Of a stretch of DNA of 54,342 bases, positions 15,841 through 25,489 are shown in pieces. The position numbers were made by a program, and so were the translations under genes. Source of the DNA: Astrobacterium formosum (lineage in GTDB: Bacteria; Pseudomonadota; Alphaproteobacteria; Rhizobiales; Xanthobacteraceae). Under the pieces are notes generated by a model. That model was given only the letters and a program-made list of their open reading frames with translations. It did no database searches and was not told where the DNA came from. The stretch lies in NCBI GenBank assembly GCA_030848545.1, contig JAVDCA010000036.1, positions 1 to 54,342 on the forward strand, given 5' to 3'. Position 1 is the first letter of the stretch, and each line of letters begins with the position of its first letter.

Positions 15841-18708
15841 CTACTCCGCCGCCTCCGCATAGCTCTCCATCGGCGGGCAGGCGCAGACCAGATTCCTGTC
15901 CCCATAGGCGTTGTCGACGCGGCCGACCGGGCTCCAGTACTTGTCGAGCGCCGCAACGCCGTTCGGAAAGCAGCCCTCCCGCCGCGTGTACTTGCGCGCC
16001 CAGGCGTCGTCGGCGACGTCCTCGATCGTGTGCGGGGCGTGGCGCAGCGGGCTGTCGGCGGCGGCGAAGCGGCCTGACGCCACCTCGTCGATCTCGCGGC
16101 GGATGGCGATCATGGCGTCGACGAAACGGTCGAGCTCGGCCTTCGATTCCGACTCGGTCGGCTCGATCATCAGCGTGCCGGGCACCGGAAAACTCATGGT
16201 CGGGGCGTGGAAGCCGTAGTCCACCAGCCTTTTGGCGATATCGTCGACGGTGACGCCGAACTCGTCCTTGAAGCGGCGCGGATCGACGATGCACTCGTGG
16301 GCGACGCGGCCCTTTTCGTTCTTGTAGAGAACCGGGAAATAGGGTTCGAGCTTCGCTGCCAGGTAGTTGGCGTTGAGGATCGCCACCTGGCTCGCACGCG
16401 TGAGCCCCTCGCCGCCCATGAGGAGCAGATAGGCGAGCGAGATGGTCAGGATCGACGCCGAACCGTACGGCGCCGCCGCCACCGGGCCGACGGCGCTGTC
16501 GCCGAGGGCCGGATGACCTGGCACGTAGGGGGCAAGATGCGCCTTGACGGCGAGCGCGCCGACGCCCGGCCCGCCACCGCCGTGCGGAATGCAGAAGGTC
16601 TTATGCAGGTTGAGGTGCGAAACGTCGCCGCCGTACTGGCCGGGCTGGGCGAGGCCGACTTGGGCGTTGAGGTTGGCGCCGTCGACATAGACCTGGCCGC
16701 CATGGGCGTGGACGATGTCGCAGATGTCGCGGATCTTCTCCTCGAACACGCCGTGGGTGGACGGATAGGTGATCATGATGGCGGCGAGCTTGTCGGCATG
16801 CTGCTTCGCCTTCGCCTCCAGATCGGCGACATCCACATTGCCGTCGTGGCCGCAGGCGACCACCACCACCTGGAAGCCCGCCATGACGGCGGAGGCCGGA
16901 TTGGTGCCGTGGGCGGAGGCCGGGATCAGGCAGATGTTGCGGCCGCCATCGCCCCGCGCATGCTGGTAAGCCCGAATGGCGAGAAGGCCGGCGAGTTCGC
17001 CCTGGGCGCCGGAATTGGGCTGCAGCGACACGGCGTCGTAGCCGGTGACGCGCACCAGACCATCGGCAAGACGTTCGATCAGTTCGGCATAGCCTTGCGC
17101 CTGCTCCTTGGGCACGAACGGGTGCAGCGACGAGAAGCCGGCCCAAGTGAGCGGGATCATCTCGGCGGCGGCGTTGAGCTTCATGGTGCAGGAGCCGAGC
17201 GGAATCATGGCGCGATCGAGGGCGAGATCGCGGTCGGCGAGCTTGCGCATGTAGCGCATCAGCTCGGTCTCGGAGCGGTAGCGATAGAACACGTCGTGCC
17301 GCAGGAAGGCCGACGTGCGGGCAAGCCCGGCCGGCAAGGCCGACGCCGCGCCGCTCGCCACATCCGCGTAGGCGAGTTCGCCCCCGAACACGGACCATAC
17401 CGCCTCGACGATGGCCGGTGTCGTGGTCTCGTCGAGACTGATGCCGATGCGATCGTCGCCGACCATGCGCAGATTGATGCGGCGGGCCCGGGCGGCCTCG
17501 ATGAGCTTGCGCTGGCGGGCCCCAACCGCGACCGTGACAGTGTCGAAGAAGGAACCGTCGAGCGGCTTGAATCCGAGCTTCGCCAGGCCGGCGGCAAGCG
17601 TCGCCGTCCGGGCATGAACGTCGCGGGCGATCTGCCGCAAACCCTCTGGCCCATGATAGACCGCATACATGGAGGCGACGACGGCGAGCAGCGCCTGCGA
17701 GGTGCAGATGTTCGAGGTCGCCTTTTCACGGCGGATGTGCTGCTCGCGGGTCTGCAGGGCCAGCCGGTAGGCGCGGTTGCCGCGGGCGTCGACGGTGACG
17801 CCCACGAGGCGGCCCGGCATGGTGCGCTTAAGGGCATCACGACAGGCCATGAAGCCGGCATGGGGCCCGCCATAGCCGAGCGGCACGCCGAAGCGCTGCG
17901 CCGAGCCGACCGCGATGTCGGCGCCGAGCTCGCCCGGCGGCATCAGCAGCGTCAGCGCCAGAAGATCGGCGGCGACGGCGGCGATGCCACCCGCGTCCTT
18001 CACGGCCTTGATGGCGCCCCGCAGGTCGCGCACGCGGCCGGTCGTGCCGGGATACTGGAACAGGGCACCGAACACCGCCTTGGCATCGAGATCGCGATCG
18101 GGATCGCCGACCACGAGCTCGAGGCCCAGCGGTTCGGCGCGGGTCTTCATCACCGCCAGCGTCTGCGGATGCACGTCGGCGTCGACGAAGAAAGTATCGC
18201 CCGCCTTGGCGACCCGGTGCGCCATGGTCATGGCTTCGGCGGCCGCGGTCGCCTCGTCCAAGAGCGAGGCGCCGGCGATGTCGAGCCCGGTGAGCTCAGC
18301 GATCATGGTCTGGAAGTTGAGCATGGCCTCCAGCCGGCCCTGGCTGATCTCCGGCTGGTAGGGCGTATAGGACGTGTACCAAGCGGGGTTCTCGACGATG
18401 TTGCGCAGGATCGTCGGCGGCAGGATGGCGCCGTAATAGCCCTGCCCGATCAGGGAGGTGAACACCTCGTTCTTGGCTGCGATGCGCGCCATCTCGGCGA
18501 GCGCCTCGGTTTCGCTCATGGGCGTGCCGAGGACGAGCGGCGAGGCTTGCCGGATCGACGCCGGCACCGTCTGCGCCGTGAGTTCGTCGAGCGATGAGGC
18601 GCCGACGGCCTCGAGCATCACCGCGATGTCGCGCGGCGACGGCCCGATGTGCCGGCGGGCGAAATCGGTCGCCGGCGTGTCTTCGACGATGCGGACGGGC
18701 GCGTTCAT
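15841..18708 (-). CDS. gcvP: Glycine decarboxylase (P protein), single-chain form
   Basis: PLP enzyme that decarboxylates glycine and passes the aminomethyl group to lipoyl-GcvH. The 955-residue protein has both halves of the fused alpha/beta form: [17 protein letters not shown] at the N-terminus, [36 protein letters not shown], and the PLP lysine in [20 protein letters not shown] near residue 700. The ATG at 18708 has AGGAG seven bases upstream; the reading frame stays open further upstream without homology. It is the third gene of the gcvT-gcvH-gcvP operon and is separated from gcvH by a strong inverted repeat. Confidence 0.97.
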   Translation of the reverse strand: MNAPVRIVEDTPATDFARRHIGPSPRDIAVMLEAVGASSLDELTAQTVPASIRQASPLVLGTPMSETEALAEMARIAAKNEVFTSLIGQGYYGAILPPTILRNIVENPAWYTSYTPYQPEISQGRLEAMLNFQTMIAELTGLDIAGASLLDEATAAAEAMTMAHRVAKAGDTFFVDADVHPQTLAVMKTRAEPLGLELVVGDPDRDLDAKAVFGALFQYPGTTGRVRDLRGAIKAVKDAGGIAAVAADLLALTLLMPPGELGADIAVGSAQRFGVPLGYGGPHAGFMACRDALKRTMPGRLVGVTVDARGNRAYRLALQTREQHIRREKATSNICTSQALLAVVASMYAVYHGPEGLRQIARDVHARTATLAAGLAKLGFKPLDGSFFDTVTVAVGARQRKLIEAARARRINLRMVGDDRIGISLDETTTPAIVEAVWSVFGGELAYADVASGAASALPAGLARTSAFLRHDVFYRYRSETELMRYMRKLADRDLALDRAMIPLGSCTMKLNAAAEMIPLTWAGFSSLHPFVPKEQAQGYAELIERLADGLVRVTGYDAVSLQPNSGAQGELAGLLAIRAYQHARGDGGRNICLIPASAHGTNPASAVMAGFQVVVVACGHDGNVDVADLEAKAKQHADKLAAIMITYPSTHGVFEEKIRDICDIVHAHGGQVYVDGANLNAQVGLAQPGQYGGDVSHLNLHKTFCIPHGGGGPGVGALAVKAHLAPYVPGHPALGDSAVGPVAAAPYGSASILTISLAYLLLMGGEGLTRASQVAILNANYLAAKLEPYFPVLYKNEKGRVAHECIVDPRRFKDEFGVTVDDIAKRLVDYGFHAPTMSFPVPGTLMIEPTESESKAELDRFVDAMIAIRREIDEVASGRFAAADSPLRHAPHTIEDVADDAWARKYTRREGCFPNGVAALDKYWSPVGRVDNAYGDRNLVCACPPMESYAEAAE

Positions 18709-18764
18709 GGGCGGCTCCTCTTTATCTTCGGCCTGCTCCCTCCCCGCCTCGTCCTCGGTCTGCT

Positions 18765-18862
18765 CCCTCCCCCGCTTGCGGGGGAGGGTTGGGGAGGGGG
18801 AAAACTCTTGCTCGGTACGCGCGGCGCCCCCTCCCTGCCCCTCCCCCGCAAGCGGGGGAGGG
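18765..18862. repeat. Long inverted repeat between gcvH and gcvP
   Basis: Two copies of a perfect hairpin (CCCTCCCCCGC, two-base loop, GCGGGGGAGGG) at 18765-18788 and 18839-18862. They are reverse complements of each other over about 36 bp including flanks (18765-18800 against 18827-18862). In the gcv transcript this can fold as two small hairpins or one long one and could tune gcvP relative to gcvH. The core belongs to the GC-rich palindrome family repeated across the window. Confidence 0.85.
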
Positions 18863-18881
18863 AACGGCGGGGTACGGCCCA

Positions 18882-19247
18882 TCACACCGCAAAGGCGCGA
18901 TAGGCCTTCTCGTCCATCAAGCCATCGAGCTCGGCGGCGGCGGCGATCTTGACCTTGAACAGCCAGGCGCCGCTTTCGGCTTCCGTGTTGATTTTGGCCG
19001 GGTCCGACACCACCGCCTCGTTGACGGCGATGACCTCGCCGGACACCGGCGTATAGACGTCGGACGCCGCCTTGACGCTTTCGACGATGGCGGCGGCCTC
19101 GCCCTTCTTCACCTGCCGGCCGATCTGCGGCAGCTCCACATAGACGAGCTCGCCCAATTGGGTCTGGGCGTGGTCGGTGATGCCGACGGTGGCGACGCCA
19201 CCGTCCTGGTCGATCCACTCGTGATCTTCGGTGAACAAGCGGGGCAT
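18882..19247 (-). CDS. gcvH: Glycine cleavage system H protein
   Basis: Lipoyl carrier shuttling the aminomethyl intermediate between GcvP, GcvT and dihydrolipoamide dehydrogenase. At 121 residues it has normal length, begins [16 protein letters not shown], and carries the lipoylation site Lys59 in [19 protein letters not shown]. It starts 14 bp after the gcvT stop. The downstream gap to gcvP (173 bp) is unusually long for this operon and is filled by a palindromic repeat. Confidence 0.97.
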   Translation of the reverse strand: MPRLFTEDHEWIDQDGGVATVGITDHAQTQLGELVYVELPQIGRQVKKGEAAAIVESVKAASDVYTPVSGEVIAVNEAVVSDPAKINTEAESGAWLFKVKIAAAAELDGLMDEKAYRAFAV

Positions 19248-19261
19248 GGGCAGGCTCCGGG

Positions 19262-20383
19262 CTAGCGTTTGTATCGATGGGGCGAGAACGGCAGTGCGTT
19301 GACGTCGACCGGCAGGCGCTGGCCGCGCACTTCGGCATAAAGGCGCGTGCCGGGCGCGGCGAGCGACGGCGGCACATAACCCATGGCGACGGGCGCCGCG
19401 ACCGAAGGGCCGAAGCCGCCGGAGGTGACGAGACCGACCGGCGTCGCCGCCGCCTCGGTGTCGAACAGTGGCGCGCCGTCGCGCACCGGGGCGCGCCCGA
19501 CCGGTTTGATCCCGACTCGCCGGCGCACCGTGCCCTGCGCGAGCTCGCGCTGGACCCGTGCGGCGCCCGGAAAGCCGCCCTGCTCGCGCCGGCGCTTGCC
19601 CATGGACCAAACGAGATCGGCTTCGACCGGCGACGTCGTCATGTCGATGTCGTGGCCATAGAGGCAGTAGCCGGCCTCCAGCCGCAGCGAATCCCGCGCC
19701 CCGAGGCCGATGGGCAGGACGCGCGCATCGGCGGCGAGCTTTTCCCACAGCGCCACGGCGTCGGCGGCCGCAACCGCGATCTCGAAGCCGTCCTCGCCCG
19801 TATAGCCGGAGCGCGAGACGTGGACGTCGAAGCCATGGAGCCGCGTCGACGCCGTCTGCATGAACGACAGCGCCGCGAGCGCGGGCGAAGCCAGCACGCT
19901 TTCGGCTTCCGGCCCCTGCAGGGCGAACAGGCCGACATCGTCGCGCCGTTCCAGCCTGACCGTCGCCGGCAGGCTCGCCTGCATATGGGCGTAGTCGGCC
20001 TCCTTGCAGGCGGCATTGACCACCATGCCGACGGCGCCGTTCTCGCCGTCGCGCGGCCGCCAGACCATCAGGTCGTCGCGCAGGCCGCCATCGTCGTTCA
20101 TCAACTGGGAATAGCGCTGCTGGCCCGGTTTGAGGCCGAGCACGTCGGCGGGCACCAGCGTCTCGAAGGCCGCGGCGGCGGTCTCGAAGCGGCCGTCGAG
20201 GGGGACGAGCCTCGCGACCCCCATATGGCTGACGTCGAACAGGCCCACATGGGTGCGCGTATGCACATGTTCCTTGAGGACGCCGGCGCGGTACTGGACC
20301 GGAAGCTCATAGCCGGCGAACTCGACCATGCGGCCGCCATTCGCCACGTGCCAATCGAATAACGGAGTGCGTCGGGACGCCAT
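19262..20383 (-). CDS. gcvT: Glycine cleavage system T protein (aminomethyltransferase)
   Basis: Transfers the methylene group from aminomethyl-GcvH to tetrahydrofolate, releasing ammonia. The 373-residue protein begins [31 protein letters not shown], matching the family start. It contains [20 protein letters not shown] and [12 protein letters not shown], the folate and substrate regions. I chose the ATG at 20383 because AAGGAG lies eight bases upstream and the family starts here. An in-frame ATG at 20419 (12 codons earlier) sits directly after the riboswitch and could be used. First gene of the gcvTHP operon. Confidence 0.96.
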   Translation of the reverse strand: MASRRTPLFDWHVANGGRMVEFAGYELPVQYRAGVLKEHVHTRTHVGLFDVSHMGVARLVPLDGRFETAAAAFETLVPADVLGLKPGQQRYSQLMNDDGGLRDDLMVWRPRDGENGAVGMVVNAACKEADYAHMQASLPATVRLERRDDVGLFALQGPEAESVLASPALAALSFMQTASTRLHGFDVHVSRSGYTGEDGFEIAVAAADAVALWEKLAADARVLPIGLGARDSLRLEAGYCLYGHDIDMTTSPVEADLVWSMGKRRREQGGFPGAARVQRELAQGTVRRRVGIKPVGRAPVRDGAPLFDTEAAATPVGLVTSGGFGPSVAAPVAMGYVPPSLAAPGTRLYAEVRGQRLPVDVNALPFSPHRYKR

Positions 20384-20424
20384 CTGAGCGACTCCTTCCG
20401 GCGCCTCGGCCGGTGTCATCGCCC

Positions 20425-20580
20425 CATCTGTATCTTGCGCCTGAGAACGTTATCCCGTCGGCGGATGCCCGAAAGCATCACTTTCCAGATGTTTAGCGTC
20501 GCGGTCCTTTTGCCTGAGAGTTTCCGGGGCGGTTGCTCCTTCGGCGCCACCGTCCGAAGACGGCAGTCTCTCCCTGCGAC
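20425..20580 (-). promoter_or_regulatory. Tandem glycine riboswitch, second aptamer degenerate
   Basis: Reading the minus strand, aptamer 1 (20580-20498) is closed by GTCGC/GCGAC. It holds GGGAGAGAC, the GGCGCCGAAGGAGCAA core and AACTCTCAGGCAAAAGGAC. Aptamer 2 (20491-20425) is closed by CATCTG/CAGATG and keeps GGAAAG, CCGCCGACGGGATAACG and TTCTCAGGCGCAAGATAC. Glycine-ON control of gcvT is expected. GGGG follows aptamer 2 directly, ahead of an alternative ATG at 20419; the better SD/ATG pair is about 35 nt further on. Confidence 0.92.
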
Positions 20581-20735
20581 CCGCAAGGGATAGCCTACGA
20601 ATCGCCGCGTGTAAATCGGGCCCGGCGGTGGCAAGGTGAGGCACCGGACAGATCGGTTCAAAGCGGCAAGCCGGCCATCGGTTCATCACATGCTTCCTGG
20701 GAGTTCAGTGCCGGCGCGCCATCCGACATCCGAGT

Positions 20736-20761
20736 CCAAGCCCAAGCCCAAGCCCAAGCCC
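20736..20761. repeat. Hexamer tandem repeat (CCAAGC)
   Basis: Four consecutive CCAAGC-like units between the glycine riboswitch and the efe promoter region. This is a simple sequence repeat in a gene-free gap, with no coding role seen. Confidence 0.8.
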
Positions 20762-20785
20762 GGCAGCTTGGCGGCACGCCCTTTA

Positions 20786-20825
20786 TAATTCTGGAATGAA
20801 TATAAACTGAAACGAATATAAACTG
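20786..20825 (+). promoter_or_regulatory. AT-rich efe promoter region with a 16-bp tandem repeat
   Basis: GAATATAAACTG occurs at 20798-20809 and again at 20814-20825, a period of 16 bp, preceded by TATAATTCTGGAAT. It is the only AT-rich patch upstream of the iron-uptake operon and probably contains the promoter and an iron-responsive operator (Irr, RirA or Fur/Mur are the usual candidates in this order). I cannot match it to one consensus. Confidence 0.45.
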
Positions 20826-20867
20826 GAGTATTTGTCTGCGGCCCGCGTTCAGTATATGTATTTTTAC

Positions 20868-21710
20868 ATGTTGCTGACCCCCTTCCTCATCATGCTTCGC
20901 GAAGGCCTGGAGGCCGCGCTGATCATCGGCATCATCGCCGGCTATCTTCGCCAGACCGGCGATCGCGCGTGGTTGCCGGCGATCTGGGTCGGCGTATTCC
21001 TCGCCGTCGCGCTGTCGCTGTTCGTCGGCGCCGCCCTGCAATTCGTCAGCGCCGATTTTCCGCAGAAGGCGCAGGAGCTGTTCGAGGCGCTCGTCGGCGC
21101 CGTCGCGGTCGTCGTGCTCACCTCGATGGTGTTCTGGATGCGCAAGGCCGGCCCCACCATGGGGGTGGACTTGCGCCACTCGGTCGACGGCGCACGGGGA
21201 AGGTCCGACGGCACCGCCTGGGCGCTGATCGGCCTCGCCTTCTTCGCGGTGGCGCGCGAAGGACTGGAATCGATCTTCTTCCTGCTGGCGATATTTCAAC
21301 AGAGCCCCGGCCCGGCCGCCGCCATGGGCGCGCTGGCGGGCGTCGGCGCCGCCGTCGTGCTCGGCTTTGCGATCTATCATGGCGGCATCCGGATCGACCT
21401 GCGCCGCTTCTTCCGCTGGACCGGCGTGTTCATCCTGCTGGTGGCCGCGGGCCTGCTCGCCAGTGTCCTGCGCAATCTGCACGAGGCCGGCGTATGGAAC
21501 CTGTTGCAGTCGCGGGTCTATGATCTCAGCGAGATTCTGCCGGTGTCGAGCCTGCCGGGCGCGATCCTGTCCGGCGTGTTCAACTATCACGAAGCGCCGG
21601 CCGCCGGCGAAGTGATCGTCTATCTCGCGTTCCTCCTCACCACATTGTTTCTGTTTCTGCGCTCCGACGGGCAGGCGACCCCCGCTGGCCATCCCGTGAG
21701 GCCGCGATGA
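20868..21710 (+). CDS. efeU: EfeU-type ferrous iron permease (FTR1 family)
   Basis: Inner-membrane iron permease, about 280 residues with seven hydrophobic helices. It carries the two REGLE iron-binding motifs of the family: PFLIMLREGLEAALIIGII in helix 1 and FFAVAREGLESIFFLLA in helix 4. I set the start at ATG 20868 (MLLTPFLIMLREGLEA) because E. coli EfeU begins at the equivalent place. TTG 20832, with GGAG three bases upstream, and ATG 20856 are alternatives. It overlaps efeO by ATGA and heads a four-gene iron operon. Confidence 0.92.
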   Translation: MLLTPFLIMLREGLEAALIIGIIAGYLRQTGDRAWLPAIWVGVFLAVALSLFVGAALQFVSADFPQKAQELFEALVGAVAVVVLTSMVFWMRKAGPTMGVDLRHSVDGARGRSDGTAWALIGLAFFAVAREGLESIFFLLAIFQQSPGPAAAMGALAGVGAAVVLGFAIYHGGIRIDLRRFFRWTGVFILLVAAGLLASVLRNLHEAGVWNLLQSRVYDLSEILPVSSLPGAILSGVFNYHEAPAAGEVIVYLAFLLTTLFLFLRSDGQATPAGHPVRPR

Positions 21711-22900
21711 CGAACCCCACCGGCACGCCCCCGGGCCGGGCACCCTCCCGGACGATGCGGCTCGCGGTCGCCGGCTCGGCCGCGCTCGCCGCGGTCGCCG
21801 GCGCATTGTTCTATTACGCGTCGCAAACCGCACCGAAGTCCGTCCACGGAACGGTCCACAAAGTGACGGTCCGCGACCGGGCCTGCGAGCCCAACGAGAT
21901 CACCGTGCCGGCCGGACGCACGGTCTTCGAAATCCACAACGCGTCGAACCGTCCGCTGGAATGGGAAATCCTCGACGGCGTCATGGTCGTGGAGGAACGC
22001 GAGAACATCACCCCCGGCCTGCGCTCGACGCTGTCGGCACGCCTCAAGCCGGGCCATTATGAAATCACCTGCGGCCTCCTCTCCAATCCGCGCGGGACGC
22101 TCACCGTCACGGCATCGGCGGAATCGGAGGCCGAGCGCCGCAAGCCGCCGGTGAAGGCCTTCATCGGACCGCTGTCGGAGTATCGCTTTCATCTCGTGAT
22201 GCAGTCGTCGACGCTCACCAAATCGGTCGCCCGCCTCGCCGAGGCGATCCGCGCCGGCGATCTCGATGCCGCGCGCCGCGCGTATGTCGCCGCGCGACTG
22301 CCCTATCGACGCCTCGATATGGTGACGAGCCGTTTCTCCGACCTGGAGAACGCCATCGATCCGGTCGCCGACTATCTGGCCGAGCGGGAGAACGACCCGG
22401 CCTTCACCGGCTTCCACCGGATCGAATACGGCCTGTTCGCGAAGACGACGCTCGACGGCCTCGCACCGGTGGCCGAAAAGCTCCTCGCCGGCGTCGAGGC
22501 ACTGAACACGCGTATACGCGCGTTGCGCCTCGCGCCCGAAGATCTCGGAGCGAGCGTCGAGCGGCAGGCGCGCTTCCTCGCCGACGGCCCGATCCGCAAG
22601 GGCGAGAATCATTACGCCGGCAGCGACGTCGCCGAGCTCGCGGCATCGCTGGACGGCATGGAAAAGGCCGTGGAGTTGTTGATGCCGTTGCTCGAGGGCG
22701 CGGCGCCGGACGTCGTCAAAACCATCGGCCGAGCCCGCGCCGATGCCCACGCGGCGATCGACGGCTTGAAACAGGGGCAGGACTATCCGCGCTACGATCG
22801 CGTCGACGACGCGGCACGCCGAAAACTGGCGACGGCCTTCGCGGCTTTCGCCGACGCCGTCGGAAAACTCAACGCCTCACTAGGTCTCGAACAGCCATGA
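21707..22900 (+). CDS. efeO: EfeO: periplasmic cupredoxin-imelysin iron protein
   Basis: A 397-residue periplasmic component of the EfeUOB system. An uncleaved or signal-anchor helix (about residues 17-38) precedes a cupredoxin-like domain (about 45-135, with FEIHNASNRPLEWEILDG and the ITCG segment). An imelysin-like M75 domain follows (about 150-395) with the HxxE metal motif in FTGFHRIEYGLF. The domain order is the standard EfeO one. It is translationally coupled to efeU upstream and efeB downstream by ATGA overlaps. A second imelysin protein closes the operon. Confidence 0.93.
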   Translation: MTNPTGTPPGRAPSRTMRLAVAGSAALAAVAGALFYYASQTAPKSVHGTVHKVTVRDRACEPNEITVPAGRTVFEIHNASNRPLEWEILDGVMVVEERENITPGLRSTLSARLKPGHYEITCGLLSNPRGTLTVTASAESEAERRKPPVKAFIGPLSEYRFHLVMQSSTLTKSVARLAEAIRAGDLDAARRAYVAARLPYRRLDMVTSRFSDLENAIDPVADYLAERENDPAFTGFHRIEYGLFAKTTLDGLAPVAEKLLAGVEALNTRIRALRLAPEDLGASVERQARFLADGPIRKGENHYAGSDVAELAASLDGMEKAVELLMPLLEGAAPDVVKTIGRARADAHAAIDGLKQGQDYPRYDRVDDAARRKLATAFAAFADAVGKLNASLGLEQP

Positions 22901-24258
22901 CGAAACGCTCCAGCCCGACCCGTGATATATCGGCGGTCAGCAGCCGCCGCGCCGTCTTGAAGGCGCTCGGTCTCGCGAGCGCGCTGTGCCCGTTCGGCGG
23001 CATGGCGGTCGCCGAAGGCACGGCAACGCCGCCGGCGGGCCGCCATGTCACCGACGCGCCGGTCGCCAATGCGGCATCGCCGCACGACCGGGTGCCGTTT
23101 CACGGCGCCCATCAGGCCGGTATCACGACGCCGCGACCGGCCAATGGAATGATCGCGAGCTTCGACGTCGTCGCCGATACGCCCGACGCCCTGGAGCGCC
23201 TGTTCCGGCGGCTGACGCAACGGATCTCCTTCCTGACCGCCGGCGGCACCATCGATGAGACAGACCCGCGGTTGCCACCCCCGGATTCGGGAATCGTCGG
23301 ACCAGTCGTCCGGCCCGACGGCTTGACCGTGACGGTGTCGCTCGGCGCGTCGCTGTTCGAGGATCGGCCGTGGCTCGTGCGCCTCAAGCCCCGGCGACTG
23401 ATCCGGATGACGCGCTTTCCCAATGACGCACTGGACCGGCAGAACTGCCACGGCGATCTCGCCCTGCAGATCTGCGCCAACACCCAGGATACGACGATCC
23501 ACGCCTTGCGCGACATCATCAAGAATTGCCCCGATCAACTGATCCTGAAGTGGAAGCAGGAAGGCAATGTGCCGGTCATCGTGCCGGGACCCGACGGCAC
23601 GGTGCAGAGCGCCCGCAACTTCCTCGGCTTCCGCGACGGCTCGGCCAATCCGGACGCTGCCGACGCCGCCTTGATGGATCGGCTCGTCTGGGTGGGTGAG
23701 GATCGCGACGAGCCCGCCTGGGCGGTCGGCGGCAGCTACCAGGCCGTCCGGATCATCCGCAATTTCGTCGAGCGTTGGGACCGTACGCCTCTGCGCGAGC
23801 AGGAGTTGATCATGGGACGCGTCAAGAATTCCGGCGCGCCACTCCACAGGCGCGGCGGCCACGAATTCATGGTGCCGGACTTTTCCGATGATCCCAAGGG
23901 TGTGACCACCCCCGTGGATGCCCACATCCGGCTCGCCAATCCGCGCACCGACGACACGCGCGACAGCCTGATCCTGCGGCGGCCGTTCAACTATTCGAAC
24001 GGCGTCACGCGATCCGGTCAGCTCGACCAGGGGCTGTTGTTCATCTGCTATCAGGCCGATCTCGAGCGCGGCTTCATCGCCGTTCAGCGGCGCCTCGATG
24101 GCGAGCCCCTCGAGGAATACATCAAGCCGGTCGGTGGCGGCTATTTCTACGTGCTGCCCGGCGTGCACAGCGATGCCGACCATCTCGGCAGCGCGCTGAT
24201 CGCCGCCGCGCGTACCGGTCTTGCCGAGAGTGTCAATCGAGAAAAGCGAACCCGCTGA
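22897..24258 (+). CDS. efeB: EfeB: Tat-exported DyP-type haem peroxidase
   Basis: A 453-residue haem peroxidase of the EfeUOB system, proposed to oxidise Fe2+ or act on haem in the periplasm. A twin-arginine signal (SSRRAVLKALGLASALCPFGG) leads the protein. The DyP distal motif is present in FLGFRDGSANP, and the axial His in VDAHIRLANPR. The C-terminal LLFICYQADLERGFIAVQ stretch is typical. Length and motifs match EfeB/YcdB. It overlaps efeO by 4 bp and is followed after 21 bp by efeM. Confidence 0.94.
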   Translation: MTKRSSPTRDISAVSSRRAVLKALGLASALCPFGGMAVAEGTATPPAGRHVTDAPVANAASPHDRVPFHGAHQAGITTPRPANGMIASFDVVADTPDALERLFRRLTQRISFLTAGGTIDETDPRLPPPDSGIVGPVVRPDGLTVTVSLGASLFEDRPWLVRLKPRRLIRMTRFPNDALDRQNCHGDLALQICANTQDTTIHALRDIIKNCPDQLILKWKQEGNVPVIVPGPDGTVQSARNFLGFRDGSANPDAADAALMDRLVWVGEDRDEPAWAVGGSYQAVRIIRNFVERWDRTPLREQELIMGRVKNSGAPLHRRGGHEFMVPDFSDDPKGVTTPVDAHIRLANPRTDDTRDSLILRRPFNYSNGVTRSGQLDQGLLFICYQADLERGFIAVQRRLDGEPLEEYIKPVGGGYFYVLPGVHSDADHLGSALIAAARTGLAESVNREKRTR

Positions 24259-24279
24259 CGCGGAACAAGGAGAGGCAAT

Positions 24280-25098
24280 ATGATCAGGAAACACGTATTG
24301 GCGGCATTGGCTCTCATTGCCGTTTCGACGGGCAGCAGCACCGCACAGAACACCACGCTCGATCTCGTCGAACCCATCACCGAATACAAGATCTACGTCA
24401 CCGAGAAGCTCGACAGACTGGTCGCCGACACCAAGACCTTCACCGACGCCGTCAAGGCCGGAGACGTCACCAAGGCGAAGGCGCTCTTCGCACCGACCCG
24501 GATGAGCTACGAGGCCGTCGAGCCCATCGCCGAACTGTTCAGCGATCTCGACGCCTCGATCGACTCCCGCGCAGACGACCACGAAAAGGCGGAAGCCGAT
24601 CCGGACTTCACCGGATTTCATCGCATCGAGCACGGCCTGTGGGTGAAAAACTCGACCGCAGACCTGGCACCGTTCGCCGACAAGCTGATGAGCGATGTCA
24701 CCGAGTTGCGCAAGCGGATCACCGCCCTGACGCTTCCCCCGGACAAAGTGGTCGGCGGCGCGGCCGTGCTGATGGAAGAAGTGGCGGCGACCAAGATTTC
24801 CGGCGAGGAGGACCGCTACAGCCACACGGACCTGTGGGACTTCCGCGCCAATTTCGACGGTTCGTACAAGATCGTCGAGCTGGTGCGGCCGCTCATCGCC
24901 AAGAAGGAGGCGGCGTTCCTCGCCAAGGTCGACGCCAATTTCTCGAAGGTGAGCAACACGCTCGATAAATACAAGCAAGGCGCCGGCTACGTGTCCTACG
25001 AGAAGCTGACGGAGGACGATCGCAAGGTCCTCGCCGTGGCCGTCAATACGCTGGCGGAGGATCTGTCCACGCTTCGTGCCAAGCTGGGCCTGGATTGA
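24280..25098 (+). CDS. efeM: EfeM-like periplasmic imelysin protein (no cupredoxin domain)
   Basis: A 272-residue secreted M75/imelysin-family protein with a cleavable signal (MIRKHVLAALALIAVSTGSSTAQ) and the HxxE motif in FTGFHRIEHGLW. It is about the size of the EfeO imelysin domain alone, the form called EfeM or Algp7-like. In most genomes either EfeO or EfeM accompanies EfeB; here both are encoded in one operon, so the system has two candidate metal-binding partners. SD AAGGAGAGG precedes the ATG. Confidence 0.9.
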   Translation: MIRKHVLAALALIAVSTGSSTAQNTTLDLVEPITEYKIYVTEKLDRLVADTKTFTDAVKAGDVTKAKALFAPTRMSYEAVEPIAELFSDLDASIDSRADDHEKAEADPDFTGFHRIEHGLWVKNSTADLAPFADKLMSDVTELRKRITALTLPPDKVVGGAAVLMEEVAATKISGEEDRYSHTDLWDFRANFDGSYKIVELVRPLIAKKEAAFLAKVDANFSKVSNTLDKYKQGAGYVSYEKLTEDDRKVLAVAVNTLAEDLSTLRAKLGLD

Positions 25099-25133
25099 GA
25101 CGGAACAGGGCGGCTCGGCTACCCTCCCGGTAA

Positions 25134-25402
25134 TGGCAGGGCAATCGCATTTGGCACGGTGCCCCTTCTCCCTCTCCCCTTTTGGGGAGAGGGCCGGGGT
25201 GAGGGGGTCACGAAGCGAGTTGGGTGCGCGGCCGTCGTGCCGCATCGGTGGAGGGCGGGACGACGTCGTGCGCGAATCGCAGCGCCGGAGCCCCCTCACC
25301 CCAACCCTCTCCCCGCAGGGGAGAGGGAGCCGGCTGCCACGAGCGGCGCCGCATCACGAGAGATCGTGATGCCGTCTGCCATATGCGATTGCCCCCCGGC
25401 CA
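25134..25402. repeat. 270-bp nested inverted-repeat element after efeM
   Basis: The outer arms GGCAGGGCAATCGCAT (25135-25150) and ATGCGATTGCCCCCCGGCC (near 25382) are inverted. Inside are CCCTCTCCCC..GGGGAGAGGG type arms with adjoining GGGGTGAGGGGG (25170-25207 against 25291-25329), then a palindrome GCATCACG/CGTGATGC at 25351-25372. It fills the gap between efeM and the ABC cassette, and the hairpins may end efe transcription. Confidence 0.75.
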
Positions 25403-25416
25403 TGGCTGGGAAGCCG

Positions 25417-25479
25417 CCGCCGCCCTCGATCCCCGCGCCTCGCGCACGAACATCATGCACACCGCCCCGAACAGCGGGC
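25417..25479. repeat. Left copy of a 63-bp direct repeat (MFS 3'-end fragment)
   Basis: 61 of 63 bases equal 34184-34246, the 3' end of the MFS gene, in the same orientation. The fragment still reads GAVCMMFVREARG on the minus strand, but the stop codon is altered. It abuts the stop of the ABC ATPase gene, so the cassette 25480-34183 lies exactly between the two copies. Confidence 0.9.
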
Positions 25480-25489
25480 GGATGAGCCG

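Noticed and set aside
16207-18597. Plus-strand open frame of 796 codons opposite gcvP
   Set aside because: Mirror of gcvP caused by high third-position G+C; Arg/Gly/His-rich product without domains, while the minus frame has all GcvP motifs.
20736-20761. CCAAGC tandem repeat as a coding Ala-Trp repeat
   Set aside because: The open frame carrying it is a minus-strand shadow of efeU with no start signal; better seen as a simple repeat.
22792-25299. Minus-strand open frame of 835 codons opposite efeO, efeB and efeM
   Set aside because: Spans three real genes and their junctions on the other strand; low-complexity composition and no ribosome site.
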